From Flavobacterium azooxidireducens (GTDB taxonomy: Bacteria > Bacteroidota > Bacteroidia > Flavobacteriales > Flavobacteriaceae), in the NCBI RefSeq assembly GCF_023195775.1, contig NZ_CP096205.1:186001-250000 (forward strand): a DNA stretch of 64,000 nucleotides, in the 5' to 3' direction. The notes under the pieces were generated by a model. The model did no database searches, had not been told where the DNA came from, and saw only the letters and a list, made by a program, of their open reading frames with translations. Below are positions 27,642-36,048 of the stretch, one piece after another. Numbering within the stretch: the first letter of the stretch is position 1; each line of letters opens with the position of its first letter. The position numbers were made by a program, and so were the translations under genes.

Positions 27642-28034
27642 ATGAATAAGAACCACTTATTAGATGTGGATTTTTCTAATTCAGGCGGAAGCGTAAAAGC
27701 TAAAATTATACTTTTTTCTTTTAAGGAAGATGATAACTTTATCATATATTCTCCGCATTTAGATGTGTCTGGGTATGGAAAAACAGAAAAGGATGCTATG
27801 GAATCATTCAATCATTGTTTGACAGTTTTTCTTGATTACACAGTAAATAAACAAACACTTCATAATGAATTAATTCATTTAGGATGGCAACTTAAAAAAG
27901 GGACTACTAAATCCCCTAAAAAAGTTAATGCTCCATCTTGGAGTGATTTGTTAAAGAAAAATACTTCTTTAGAAGACTTGTTAAATAGTCATAATGTGAC
28001 AACAATCCAAAGAGAAGTCGCAATTCCAATGTAA
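27642..28034 (+). CDS. hicB: HicB-family antitoxin
   Basis: A 130-residue antitoxin. The N-terminal half is the partial RNase-H-like HicB fold: DNFIIYSPHLDVSGYGKTEKDAMESFNHCLTVFL (about residues 33-66) holds the family pattern of a strand, the YSPxLDVSGYG turn, and a following helix. The C-terminal part ends with a short basic region (TIQREVAIPM) that may form the DNA-binding or toxin-binding tail. The order antitoxin-then-toxin is the reverse of the commonest hicA-hicB order but frequent in Bacteroidota. It lies 3 bases upstream of hicA and has its own promoter with a candidate operator. Confidence 0.85.
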   Translation: MNKNHLLDVDFSNSGGSVKAKIILFSFKEDDNFIIYSPHLDVSGYGKTEKDAMESFNHCLTVFLDYTVNKQTLHNELIHLGWQLKKGTTKSPKKVNAPSWSDLLKKNTSLEDLLNSHNVTTIQREVAIPM

Positions 28035-28037
28035 TAA

Positions 28038-28280
28038 ATGAATAGCTATAAGTTAAGCAATATACCATTAGCAACAATGATATGGTTTCTAGAGCATCAA
28101 GGCTTAAAGCATATCAAAACCGAAGGAGGACACGCAAAATATACAAGGAGTGACTTAAGAAGACCTATTACTATTCAAACTCACATTTCACCTGTTCCAG
28201 AGTTTATAGTTTCTCAAATTTTAAAACATCTTTGTTTTAATAAAAAAGATTTTCACGCATATATTCAAAAGCATTATTAA
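28038..28280 (+). CDS. hicA: HicA-family mRNA interferase toxin
   Basis: An 80-residue protein with the small dsRBD-like HicA fold. The family core is visible: FLEHQGLKHIKTEGGHAKYT (the conserved Gly-x-His containing the catalytic histidine), then RRPITIQTHISPVPEFIVSQILKHL. HicA cleaves mRNA in a translation-independent way and is inhibited by HicB. A weak hairpin (CTACTTT with AAAGTGG) and T-rich sequence follow the stop at 28281-28312. The pair sits in the accessory stretch and may act in stabilisation of this region or in phage defence. Confidence 0.88.
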   Translation: MNSYKLSNIPLATMIWFLEHQGLKHIKTEGGHAKYTRSDLRRPITIQTHISPVPEFIVSQILKHLCFNKKDFHAYIQKHY

Positions 28281-28379
28281 GCTACTTTTAAAGTGGTTTT
28301 ATTATTTTTGATAGTCACGAGCTGCAGCCCCACGCTGCATAAAGAATCATCTCTTGAAATATTTTATAATAGTAATACT

Positions 28380-29024
28380 ATGAACCTCTCCCAAAAAGCC
28401 CAAACCATCTCCTCCCAAATTAACCCAAAAACAACCAAATTAGGCGATTTGCGAGTCATTGCCAAAGAAATCAAAAAAGATCACGAACTAGGAATGGAAC
28501 TTTGGTCAATCGGCGGTTTTCATCACCGACAGTTAGCCATCCTGATTATGGATAAAAAACTGCTCACGCAAGAACTCATCAATCAACTGGATAACGACAT
28601 CAGCCAACATCCCGAAGAAGAAAGAACTCAATTAATCGATTGGTTAATGGCTAACCAACTTTCCAAAGACAAAAAAACCATTTCCCTCATCGAATCTTGG
28701 GAAAATAGCAAATCACCACTTCAACGTAGAATTTTTTGGTATTACCAAGCTCGCTTGCGATGGGTCGGACAAACACCTCCTCCAAACAGCGAATACCTTC
28801 TTTCCACCATCGAAAAAAATATTGAAAAAGAACAACCGGAAGTGCAATGGGCTATGAATTTTACTGCTGCTCAAATCGGCATTTTTCAACCTGAATTTCG
28901 CCAAAGATGCATCGCTCTTGGAGAACGAACCGGCTTATACAAAGATGAATTTGTACACAAAGGCTGTACACCAAACTATTTACCGGAATTTATTTCTATG
29001 CAGGTTTCGAAGTTGAAAAAGTGA
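28380..29024 (+). CDS. AlkD-like DNA alkylation repair (HEAT-repeat) protein
   Basis: A 214-residue all-helical protein. The segment TKLGDLRVIAKEIKKDHELG and the following ELWSIGGFHHRQLAILIMDK match the helical N-terminal part of AlkD-type DNA glycosylases, which excise N3- and N7-alkylpurines. Tryptophans in LIESWENSKSPLQRRIFWYY fit the DNA-binding concave face. The catalytic aspartate found in AlkD cannot be placed with confidence, so this may be one of the AlkD2-like, possibly inactive, branch. The longest frame starts 87 bases upstream at a GTG and adds a lipoprotein-like stretch (FLIVTSCSP) that comes from a GC-rich intergenic repeat; I reject that start. Confidence 0.75.
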   Translation: MNLSQKAQTISSQINPKTTKLGDLRVIAKEIKKDHELGMELWSIGGFHHRQLAILIMDKKLLTQELINQLDNDISQHPEEERTQLIDWLMANQLSKDKKTISLIESWENSKSPLQRRIFWYYQARLRWVGQTPPPNSEYLLSTIEKNIEKEQPEVQWAMNFTAAQIGIFQPEFRQRCIALGERTGLYKDEFVHKGCTPNYLPEFISMQVSKLKK

Positions 29025-29025
29025 T

Positions 29026-29382
29026 TCAAGCACTATGCAAAAACACTTCTGCCGGAATACTAAAATAATCTTTTAGTTTCTGTGCCATCTTTAAAGTTAT
29101 TTCACGTTTACCGGATAATATGGCAGAAACGTGTCCTTTACTTCCAATAATGGGTTCTAAATCTTTGGCCTTTATTCCCATTTCCTGCATTTTATATTTA
29201 ATTACTTCTAAAGCATCTAATTCCGGCAAATGATAATGTTTGTCATCATAATCTTTTACCAAAACGATAAGTAATTCTAATTCATCACTTTCAGGAGTGT
29301 TTGGTTCAGCATTAAATATCTCCATCATTCGTATCGATGCTTTATTGTAATCCTGCTCAGTTTTCAATACTTTCCATTTCAT
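29026..29382 (-). CDS. HigA-like antitoxin with XRE helix-turn-helix (no toxin partner)
   Basis: A 118-residue protein starting MKWKVLKTEQDY. The N-terminal part (ASIRMMEIFNAEP, LELLIVLVKDYDDKHYHLP) is typical of HigA antitoxins that pair with HigB; the C-terminal HTH reads YKMQEMGIKAKDLEPIIG, then SAILSGKREITLKMAQKL. In type II systems the higB gene normally precedes higA, but only about 200 bases separate this start from the divergent lysA gene and no HigB-like frame is there. It is therefore an orphan, perhaps the survivor of a decayed pair. It converges with the AlkD-like gene, one base apart. Confidence 0.8.
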   Translation of the reverse strand: MKWKVLKTEQDYNKASIRMMEIFNAEPNTPESDELELLIVLVKDYDDKHYHLPELDALEVIKYKMQEMGIKAKDLEPIIGSKGHVSAILSGKREITLKMAQKLKDYFSIPAEVFLHSA

Positions 29383-29569
29383 AATTAATTCTTTTTGTTT
29401 GTTAAAATTGTTTTGCAAATAAATAATTAAACATTTTTAAAAATAAATATACTAAAAGTTTTAAGCCTACTAACTTCAAAGTTAAAAAAATTTATAAAGT
29501 TACAAATATAACAATTTGTGATTTTTTGTTATTTCTACACAAAAAATTTAAAGTAACGCTTTGTGGACT

Positions 29570-29577
29570 TACATTTG
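29570..29577 (+). promoter_or_regulatory. -7 box for lysA
   Basis: TACATTTG fits TAnnTTTG and lies 14 bases before the ATG at 29592; the -33 region is poor. It rules out the longer frame that starts at 29526. Confidence 0.55.
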
Positions 29578-29591
29578 TTGAAAATTCACGA

Positions 29592-30797
29592 ATGAACTCA
29601 TCAGATTTACTACAATTAGCAGACCAATTCGGAGGACCGCTTTATGTTTACAATGCCGAAAAAATTGAATCGCAATACAATCGTTTAGTCAACGCTTTTT
29701 CAAAAGTGGAACGATTGCAGATTAATTATGCTGTCAAAGCATTATCTAACATTTCTGTTTTAAAATATTTTCACAAATTAGGTTCGGGTTTAGACACGGT
29801 TTCACTTCAAGAAGTACAATTAGGTTTAGCTGCCGGTTTTGAACCGAATCGCATCATTTTTACTCCTAATGGAGTTTCCATCGATGAAATTGAAGAAGTG
29901 GCGACTTTGGGCGTTCAAATCAACATTGATAATCTTTCAATTTTAGAACAATTCGGAACCAAACACCCTACCGTTCCGGTTTGCATCCGAATCAATCCGC
30001 ACGTGATGGCGGGTGGAAACACAAATATTTCGGTGGGTCATATCGATAGTAAATTCGGAATTTCCATTCATCAATTGCCACATTTGTTGAGAATCATCGA
30101 AAATACGCACATGCACATCAACGGAATTCACATGCACACCGGTTCCGACATTTTGGATATCGAAGTGTTTTTGTATGCTGCCGAAATTCTATTTGAAACT
30201 GCAAAAAACTTCAAAACTCTAGATTTTATTGACTTTGGTAGTGGATTCAAAGTTCCATACAAAAAAGACGATATCGAAACCAATGTGGAAGAATTAGGTA
30301 AAAAATTATCCAAACGATTCAATCAATTTCAAACTGAATACGGTCGTCCGTTGACATTAGCATTCGAACCCGGTAAATTTTTAGTAAGCGAATCAGGATA
30401 TTTTTTAGCGAAAGTAAATGTAGTAAAACAAACTACATCCACCGTTTTTGCCGGAATTGATAGCGGATTTAATCACTTAATTCGTCCGATGTTATATGGT
30501 TCATATCATCACATTGAAAACATTTCCAACCCAAAAGGAAAAGAACGTTTTTATTCGGTGGTAGGTTACATCTGCGAAACCGATACTTTCGCCAACAACC
30601 GAAGAATTTCCGAAATCAAAGAAGGTGATATTTTATGTTTCAGAAATGCCGGAGCTTATTGTTTTTCGATGGCATCTAACTATAATTCACGCTTCCGTCC
30701 AGCAGAAGTACTTTGGTATGAAGGCAAAGGTCACTTAATTCGCGAAAGAGAAACATTTGAAGATATTCTACGAAATCAGATTGAAATCGCATTTTAA
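29592..30797 (+). CDS. lysA: diaminopimelate decarboxylase
   Basis: Converts meso-diaminopimelate to L-lysine, the last step of lysine synthesis, using PLP. The 401-residue protein has the PLP lysine in QINYAVKALSNISVLKYF, the glycine-rich phosphate site in DFIDFGSGFKVPY, the family signature HMHTGSDI, and the C-terminal CETDTFANNR and GAYCFSMASNYNSR segments that are characteristic of LysA (cysteine and tyrosine of the opposite subunit). The start at MNSSDLLQLADQFG follows a promoter box. A strong hairpin lies 12 bases after the stop. Confidence 0.95.
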   Translation: MNSSDLLQLADQFGGPLYVYNAEKIESQYNRLVNAFSKVERLQINYAVKALSNISVLKYFHKLGSGLDTVSLQEVQLGLAAGFEPNRIIFTPNGVSIDEIEEVATLGVQINIDNLSILEQFGTKHPTVPVCIRINPHVMAGGNTNISVGHIDSKFGISIHQLPHLLRIIENTHMHINGIHMHTGSDILDIEVFLYAAEILFETAKNFKTLDFIDFGSGFKVPYKKDDIETNVEELGKKLSKRFNQFQTEYGRPLTLAFEPGKFLVSESGYFLAKVNVVKQTTSTVFAGIDSGFNHLIRPMLYGSYHHIENISNPKGKERFYSVVGYICETDTFANNRRISEIKEGDILCFRNAGAYCFSMASNYNSRFRPAEVLWYEGKGHLIRERETFEDILRNQIEIAF

Positions 30798-30809
30798 TTT
30801 CAAGGTTTA

Positions 30810-30842
30810 ACACCTGACAGGTTTCAAAAACCTGTCAGGTGT
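30810..30842. terminator. perfect 15-bp hairpin after lysA
   Basis: ACACCTGACAGGTTT (30810-30824), loop CAA, AAACCTGTCAGGTGT (30828-30842). The stem is perfect; only A/T-rich sequence, no T-run, follows. The CCTGACAGG core is a familiar intergenic hairpin in Flavobacteriia and shares ACCTGACA with the terminator at 58724. Confidence 0.8.
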
Positions 30843-30900
30843 AATAAAATAAATAACCCTTATTGCCATAAATCACTACCTAATCAAACAAACACAACCA

Positions 30901-30935
30901 AAAAGAGTCGGAAATCATTTTCCGGCTTTTTTTAT
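30901..30935 (+). terminator. hairpin with T-run upstream of the phosphatase gene
   Basis: AAAAAGAGTCGGAAA, TCA, then TTTTCCGGCTTTTTTT form an imperfect stem followed by seven T residues, a factor-independent terminator shape. Confidence 0.7.
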
Positions 30936-30981
30936 GAATGGGAATTAATGTTTATTTAACGGTAACCTCATTAGTATTTTT

Positions 30982-30989
30982 TATATTTG
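30982..30989 (+). promoter_or_regulatory. -7 box for the alkaline phosphatase gene
   Basis: TATATTTG, 17 bases before the ATG at 31007; the -33 partner is weak. Confidence 0.6.
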
Positions 30990-31006
30990 AAAAATTTAAA
31001 ATCCCA

Positions 31007-32425
31007 ATGAATAGAAGAAAATTTTTCAGAAACGGAACCCTTTTTACGTTGGGAACCGCCATCATAAATCCGTTTGAAAGTAGTGCAAACAGTTTAGACA
31101 ATTCCATTGAATTCAAAGGAAAAAAAGCTAAAAACATCATTGTATTAGTTAGTGACGGAATGAGTTCCGGAACGTTAAACATGGCTGATATTCATCTAAA
31201 TAGAAAAAACGGAAATGGTTCAAATTGGTTGAATTTATACCGAGAAAACAAGGTAACACGTGCTTTGATGGATATGGCTTCGGCATCATCCGTTGTGACT
31301 GATTCGGCTGCAGCAAGTTCTTCTTGGGGAAGTGGTTTTCGCGTAAAAAACGGAGCGTTAAACGTCGGAACAAACGGCGAAGAATATCTACCAATTTGGC
31401 AAAAGTTCAAAAAAGCAGGAAAAATGGCGGGTTGTGTCACCACAGTTCCGATTACACACGCAACTCCGGCCGGATTTTGTGTAAACAGCAAAAGCAGAAA
31501 CAGTCAAGCCGATATTGCCGAAAGTTACTTGAATTTGAATTTTGATGTGATGATGGGTGGCGGACAACAATATTTTGATGCCAACTCCAGAAAAGATAAA
31601 AAAGATTTATATGCCGCTTTTCAATCCAAAGGATATCAAGTGGCGAAAACACGAAGTGAAATGCATTCCACTTCCAACGACAAACCTATTTTAGGACTAT
31701 TTTTTGAAGATGGTCTTCCCTACTCTATTGACCGTGAAAACATCAAAGATTTAGGCAACACAATTCCGACTTTGGCAGAAATGACGCAAAAAGCCATTGA
31801 CCGAATGAAAGACCACAAAAAAGGTTTTGTATTACAAGTGGAAGCCGGAAAGGTAGATTGGGCTGCTCACGCCAATGACATTGCCGGTTTGCTGTATGAC
31901 CAAGTTGCTTTTGATGAAGCGGTGAAAGTTGCTATGGATTTTGCTGAAAAAGACAAAGAAACGTTAGTCATTATCACCACCGATCACGGAAACGCAAATC
32001 CGGGATTAATTTATGGAAAGAACGTCAACGATCATTTTGACAGTGTTCAACATCATAAACATACAAATGAATGGATTTTAAATGGTTTTACACCGGAATC
32101 AACATTAGCTCAAATTAAGGAACGTATTGAATTTGCCAATGGTTTTGCATTAACCGATGACGAAGCCAAAACGATTTTGAGTTATTATTCCAATTTAGAA
32201 AAACAAGATGACGGATTATACAACTACAAAAACCTACCTTTCAAAACCTTTGCTGAAATGCAAAAAAGCAGAACTTCCGTAGGATGGATTAGTATGGATC
32301 ACTCGGCAGATTTCACCGAATTGGCGATGTTTGGACCCGGAAGTGAAAAACTAAAACCATTCATTAAAAACACCGATTTACATTATTTTATGCTAGAAGC
32401 AGCAGAAGTGGAAAATAAATTTTAA
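31007..32425 (+). CDS. alkaline phosphatase (PhoA family), Tat-exported
   Basis: A 472-residue phosphomonoesterase. The N-terminus MNRRKFFRNGTLFTLGTAI is a twin-arginine signal, so the enzyme is likely exported folded to the periplasm. The active-site serine lies in SVVTDSAAASSSWGSG (the DSA motif of PhoA), metal ligands in VLVSDGMSSG near the start and in IITTDHGNANPG (Asp-His), and a further ligand in QVEAGKVDWAAHAN. The ligand His near the C-terminus is probably in WISMDHSADFTELAMFG. It releases phosphate from organic esters. The start follows a promoter box, 23 residues inside the longest frame. Confidence 0.93.
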   Translation: MNRRKFFRNGTLFTLGTAIINPFESSANSLDNSIEFKGKKAKNIIVLVSDGMSSGTLNMADIHLNRKNGNGSNWLNLYRENKVTRALMDMASASSVVTDSAAASSSWGSGFRVKNGALNVGTNGEEYLPIWQKFKKAGKMAGCVTTVPITHATPAGFCVNSKSRNSQADIAESYLNLNFDVMMGGGQQYFDANSRKDKKDLYAAFQSKGYQVAKTRSEMHSTSNDKPILGLFFEDGLPYSIDRENIKDLGNTIPTLAEMTQKAIDRMKDHKKGFVLQVEAGKVDWAAHANDIAGLLYDQVAFDEAVKVAMDFAEKDKETLVIITTDHGNANPGLIYGKNVNDHFDSVQHHKHTNEWILNGFTPESTLAQIKERIEFANGFALTDDEAKTILSYYSNLEKQDDGLYNYKNLPFKTFAEMQKSRTSVGWISMDHSADFTELAMFGPGSEKLKPFIKNTDLHYFMLEAAEVENKF

Positions 32426-32440
32426 GGTTAATTAATTCAT

Positions 32441-32468
32441 AAAAAACACAGTTCATCGCTGTGTTTTT
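32441..32468 (+). terminator. phosphatase gene terminator
   Basis: ACACAG (32446-32451), loop TTCATCG, CTGTGT (32459-32464), then T residues. It overlaps the GTG that starts the longest downstream frame, so that frame begins too early. Confidence 0.8.
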
Positions 32469-32508
32469 TTATTTAATTATTATTTTGGTGTATTACAATA
32501 AACAAACA

Positions 32509-33615
32509 ATGAAAATCATTTTAATCTTCTTATTCTTTTCAATCCACTTTGTTGATGCTCAAAATAGGATAGGAATTTATAAGTTAAATAATTTAGATAA
32601 TTTATTAACCAACGAGTTGAAAACTAGACTCAATGAAGAAATAAAAAATAAAGATGTTATATTTTTAGGTGAATCTGAACATCATATGGGCTCTGAATTT
32701 ATTGCAAAAACTGAATTTGTCAAATATTTAGTCTTAGAACACAATTTTACTGAAATTGCTTTTGAAGCTGATTTTTTTGCTTTACACCAAACAAATTCTA
32801 AAAATAATATTTTCCCACATTGGTCAAAATCGATTCAATGTCAGGATTTATTTGACTTTTTAAATAAACACAAGGTAACCATTTGGGGCTTTGACAATCA
32901 ATTTAGTTCTGCTTATTCTTTTCAAAATTTTACTCCATTGCTAATTAATTTTTTGGATTCAAAAAAAATTAATTATACCAATAACTTCGAAGTATTGATT
33001 AATGTTTTTATGACTTCACAATCTAAAAAAAGTAAAGATGAATTATTACAAGAAATTGAAAATATCATTTTGCAATTGGAAGGAGAAAATACATTTTGGA
33101 CTCAAGCGTTGAAAAGTTTTAAAAGTTTGGTTAAACAAGAATCAGTTAGCCGTAAAAGTGATGCCTACAAAATTAGAGACTTTCAAATGGCTGATAATTT
33201 AAACTTTTTAACAACAAGTCTTAAAAACAAAAAAGTTATTGTTTGGGCTGCAAATGTACATAGTTCAAAAATCAATATTCCTGAAATGAATTATAAAATA
33301 ATGGGGTATGAATATTTAAAAATAACTAATCGAAATACGTATCATATTGCCTTTAGTCCAATAAAAATGCCTTACAGAAAAATGAGTTATATAGAAAAGC
33401 AACATAAAGATAAATTCAACATGTTGTATTTCCTACCCAATACCACTGAGAATTATTTTATAGATTCTAAACAAATTATTGAAGAAGACATAAATCAACT
33501 CAATATTTTATATGAGGGTATGTTCGGAATGAGAATTAAGAAAACTAATTACTTTAAACATTTTGATGCTTTAGTTTTTATTGCTGAGGGAGAAAAAAGT
33601 ATTCTTGCTCACTAA
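32509..33615 (+). CDS. exported erythromycin esterase-like protein
   Basis: A 368-residue protein with a signal peptide (MKIILIFLFFSIHFVDAQ). The family core is visible in VIFLGESEHHMGSEFIAKTE and YLVLEHNFTEIAFEADFFA, which corresponds to the GE-x-H and E-A-D segments of the erythromycin esterase/EreA-TiKi superfamily, and in KKVIVWAANVHSSK. Relatives include macrolide esterases, but most are of unknown substrate and this divergent one cannot be called a resistance gene from sequence. The start at ATG 32509 gives the signal peptide; the longer frame begins within the terminator of the preceding gene. Confidence 0.7.
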   Translation: MKIILIFLFFSIHFVDAQNRIGIYKLNNLDNLLTNELKTRLNEEIKNKDVIFLGESEHHMGSEFIAKTEFVKYLVLEHNFTEIAFEADFFALHQTNSKNNIFPHWSKSIQCQDLFDFLNKHKVTIWGFDNQFSSAYSFQNFTPLLINFLDSKKINYTNNFEVLINVFMTSQSKKSKDELLQEIENIILQLEGENTFWTQALKSFKSLVKQESVSRKSDAYKIRDFQMADNLNFLTTSLKNKKVIVWAANVHSSKINIPEMNYKIMGYEYLKITNRNTYHIAFSPIKMPYRKMSYIEKQHKDKFNMLYFLPNTTENYFIDSKQIIEEDINQLNILYEGMFGMRIKKTNYFKHFDALVFIAEGEKSILAH

Positions 33616-33651
33616 AAAATTCACATAAAATTCAAATTATTCAAAAAAACC

Positions 33652-34818
33652 CTAAACCTTCCTCCTCTCCCTCTCCTTCTTAATCAACATCAATTCCCGA
33701 CTCGTTTGTCCGGCCACGGAAGTATTTTCTTCTGCTCTGCGAATTAAGTATGGCATCACATCACGAACCGGTCCAAAAGGCAAGTATTTTGCAACGTTGT
33801 AACCATTGGCGGCTAAATTATAACTGATGTTGTCGCTCATACCATACAATTGTCCGAACCAAATGCGTTGATCATTGGAAGACAATCCTTTCGATTTCAT
33901 CAACTCCATTAATTTATACGAACTCAATTCGTTGTGCGTTCCTGCAAAAATGGCCATTTTGTCAATGTGTTCAACCATGTAGGCTACGGCAGCATCATAA
34001 TTTTCATCGGAAGCGGCTTTGGTGGCACAAATAGGTGTTTTATATCCATTTTCTTCAGCTCGTTTGTTTTCTTTTTCCATGTAGGCACCGCGAACGAGTT
34101 TCATACCAATATAAAAACCTTCTGATTTGGCTTGTTCGTGCAATTTCTTCAGGTAATCCAAACGATCCCAACGGTACATTTGCAATGTATTAAAAACAAT
34201 GGCTTTTTCTTTGTTATGTTTCCGCATCATTTGCGTGACCAATTCATCGGCAGCATCTTGCATCCAACTTTCTTCGGCATCAATAAGCAACGGGACATTT
34301 CGTTCTTGAGCTAACTTACAAACAGCTTCATAACGAGCCACTACTCGATCCCATTCGGCATGTTCTTCAAAATTAAGAGCTTGTTTTTCGCCTACTTTGG
34401 TGTATAAATCAAAACGTCCAAAACCGGTTGGCTTAAAAACAGCAAACGGAATGGCATCTTTCTCTTTAGCAAATTCAATGATTTTGAGCGTTTTTTTCAT
34501 CGCTGCATCAAACTCAATTTCTTCTTCTTTACCTTCCACAGAATAATCCAACACAGAACAAACGCCTTTGGTAAACATTTTTTCCATCACGGGCAAACAG
34601 TCTTCTTCACTAATTCCGCCACAAAAATGATCAAAAACAGAAGCTCTGATTAATCCTTCCACCGGCAAATGTGCTTTGAGAGCAAAATTTGTCACGGCAG
34701 TCCCGATGCGAACAAGTGGCTCGCTATCAATCATTTTAAATAAAAAATAAGCTCTATCTAATTCAGTATCACTTTTTAAAGAAAAAGCAACTTGCGTATT
34801 ATCGAAGATTTTATCCAT
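33652..34818 (-). CDS. proline dehydrogenase
   Basis: Oxidises L-proline to pyrroline-5-carboxylate with FAD, feeding electrons to quinone. The 388-residue monofunctional form shows the barrel motifs KLVRGAYMEKENKR and FGQLYGMSDNISYNLA, with the C-terminal signature VAKYLPFGPVRDVMPYLIRRAEEN that contains the substrate-binding Arg-Arg pair. There is no fused aldehyde dehydrogenase domain and no adjacent P5C dehydrogenase gene. It is preceded by a well-formed promoter and diverges from aroB. Confidence 0.94.
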   Translation of the reverse strand: MDKIFDNTQVAFSLKSDTELDRAYFLFKMIDSEPLVRIGTAVTNFALKAHLPVEGLIRASVFDHFCGGISEEDCLPVMEKMFTKGVCSVLDYSVEGKEEEIEFDAAMKKTLKIIEFAKEKDAIPFAVFKPTGFGRFDLYTKVGEKQALNFEEHAEWDRVVARYEAVCKLAQERNVPLLIDAEESWMQDAADELVTQMMRKHNKEKAIVFNTLQMYRWDRLDYLKKLHEQAKSEGFYIGMKLVRGAYMEKENKRAEENGYKTPICATKAASDENYDAAVAYMVEHIDKMAIFAGTHNELSSYKLMELMKSKGLSSNDQRIWFGQLYGMSDNISYNLAANGYNVAKYLPFGPVRDVMPYLIRRAEENTSVAGQTSRELMLIKKERERRKV

Positions 34819-34839
34819 GTTTTGTTGAAAATAATGTAG

Positions 34840-34872
34840 CAAAGATAAGGAGTGTTTGAGAATGTTATCAAA
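34840..34872 (-). promoter_or_regulatory. Bacteroidota-type promoter of the proline dehydrogenase gene
   Basis: On the minus strand: TTTG (34872-34869), 21 bases, TATCTTTG (34847-34840), then 21 bases to the ATG. Spacing is identical to the serine deaminase and aldehyde dehydrogenase promoters. Confidence 0.85.
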
Positions 34873-34923
34873 TTTTTGATTTAATTTGTATCTGAATTAT
34901 TAAAAATAAAATCAACCTTTTTC

Positions 34924-35991
34924 ATGCAACCCATTCAAGCAACTAATTATTCTGTTTATTTCAATCAAGATTGTTATACTTTTTTGGATTCTTTTTTAGA
35001 AGAAAATAATTATTCCAAACTTTTTATTTTGGTTGATTCGAATACAAACGAAAATTGTCTGCCTCATTTTCTTTCTTTAGTTGCCACCGAAATCGTCATT
35101 GAAATCATCGAAATTGAATCGGGCGAAGCACACAAAAACATCGAAAGTTGCATTCAATTATGGGAATCACTTACCGAATTAGGTGGCGACCGAAAAAGTT
35201 TGATTATCAATGTTGGCGGTGGAGTTATCACTGATATTGGGGGTTTTGTTGCTTCCACTTTCAAAAGAGGAATCGATTTTATTAATGTCCCAACCACATT
35301 ATTAGGAATGGTTGATGCGTCAATTGGCGGAAAAAACGGCGTTGATTTAGGAAATTTGAAAAATCAAATTGGTGTGATTAATTCACCAAAAGCGGTTTTA
35401 ATTGATACCATTTATTTAGAAACTTTACCACAAAACGAAATGCGTTCCGGTTTAGCCGAAATGTTGAAACACGGACTCATTTTTGACAAAGAATATTGGA
35501 CTAAATTCAACGATTTGGGCAATTTATCTTCGGATGATTTGGATGATTTGATTTATCAATCCGTTGAAATAAAAAATGCTATTGTGATGCAAGATCCAAC
35601 AGAAAACGGCATTCGAAAAGCATTGAATTTCGGACATACATTAGGCCACGCAATTGAAAGTTATTTTCTTGAAAACCCTTTAAAAACAACTCTTTTGCAT
35701 GGAGAAGCCATTGCAGTTGGAATGATTTTGGAAAGTTTTATTTCGATGAAAAAAGAGTTAATTACTTTGGATGAATATCTGGAAATCAAAACCACGATTA
35801 ATTCCATTTTTGAAAGGGTTGTTTTTGATGAAAATGACCTTGATCCCATCATCGATTTATTGATTCACGACAAAAAAAATGAATACGGAACCATTCAATT
35901 TGCTCTTTTAGACGGAATTGGCAAAATTAAATTAAATCAACAAGCTGATAACAAACTAATTACTGCGGCTTTTGATGATTATAAAACATAA
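34924..35991 (+). CDS. aroB: 3-dehydroquinate synthase
   Basis: Second step of the shikimate pathway: DAHP to 3-dehydroquinate with NAD+ and a metal ion. The 355-residue protein has GGGVITDIGGFVASTFKRG with the NAD-binding glycine run, PTTLLGMVDASIGGKNGVDL, and the metal-ligand segments GLAEMLKHGLI and LNFGHTLGHAIES plus LLHGEAIAVGM. Divergent from the proline dehydrogenase gene with about 105 bases between. No other aro gene is next to it. Confidence 0.97.
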   Translation: MQPIQATNYSVYFNQDCYTFLDSFLEENNYSKLFILVDSNTNENCLPHFLSLVATEIVIEIIEIESGEAHKNIESCIQLWESLTELGGDRKSLIINVGGGVITDIGGFVASTFKRGIDFINVPTTLLGMVDASIGGKNGVDLGNLKNQIGVINSPKAVLIDTIYLETLPQNEMRSGLAEMLKHGLIFDKEYWTKFNDLGNLSSDDLDDLIYQSVEIKNAIVMQDPTENGIRKALNFGHTLGHAIESYFLENPLKTTLLHGEAIAVGMILESFISMKKELITLDEYLEIKTTINSIFERVVFDENDLDPIIDLLIHDKKNEYGTIQFALLDGIGKIKLNQQADNKLITAAFDDYKT

Positions 35992-36011
35992 CATTTTTTT
36001 TAACATAGAGC

Positions 36012-36043
36012 TTGCATTTAGGTTAGATTATTTTTTACATTTG
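36012..36043 (+). promoter_or_regulatory. promoter in the speA leader region
   Basis: TTG (36012-36014), 21 bases, TACATTTG (36036-36043). It is the only good promoter upstream of speA and implies a transcript that starts near 36050, giving speA an RNA leader of about 230 bases. Confidence 0.7.
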
Positions 36044-36048
36044 CCTCA

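Noticed and set aside
28293..28379. Lipoprotein start (GTG, FLIVTSC) for the AlkD-like gene
   Set aside because: It is made of the hicA terminator and a GC-rich intergenic string; the AlkD-like fold starts after the ATG at 28380.
32509..33615. Macrolide resistance gene
   Set aside because: Membership in the erythromycin esterase superfamily does not show macrolide activity, and the sequence is divergent from known Ere enzymes.
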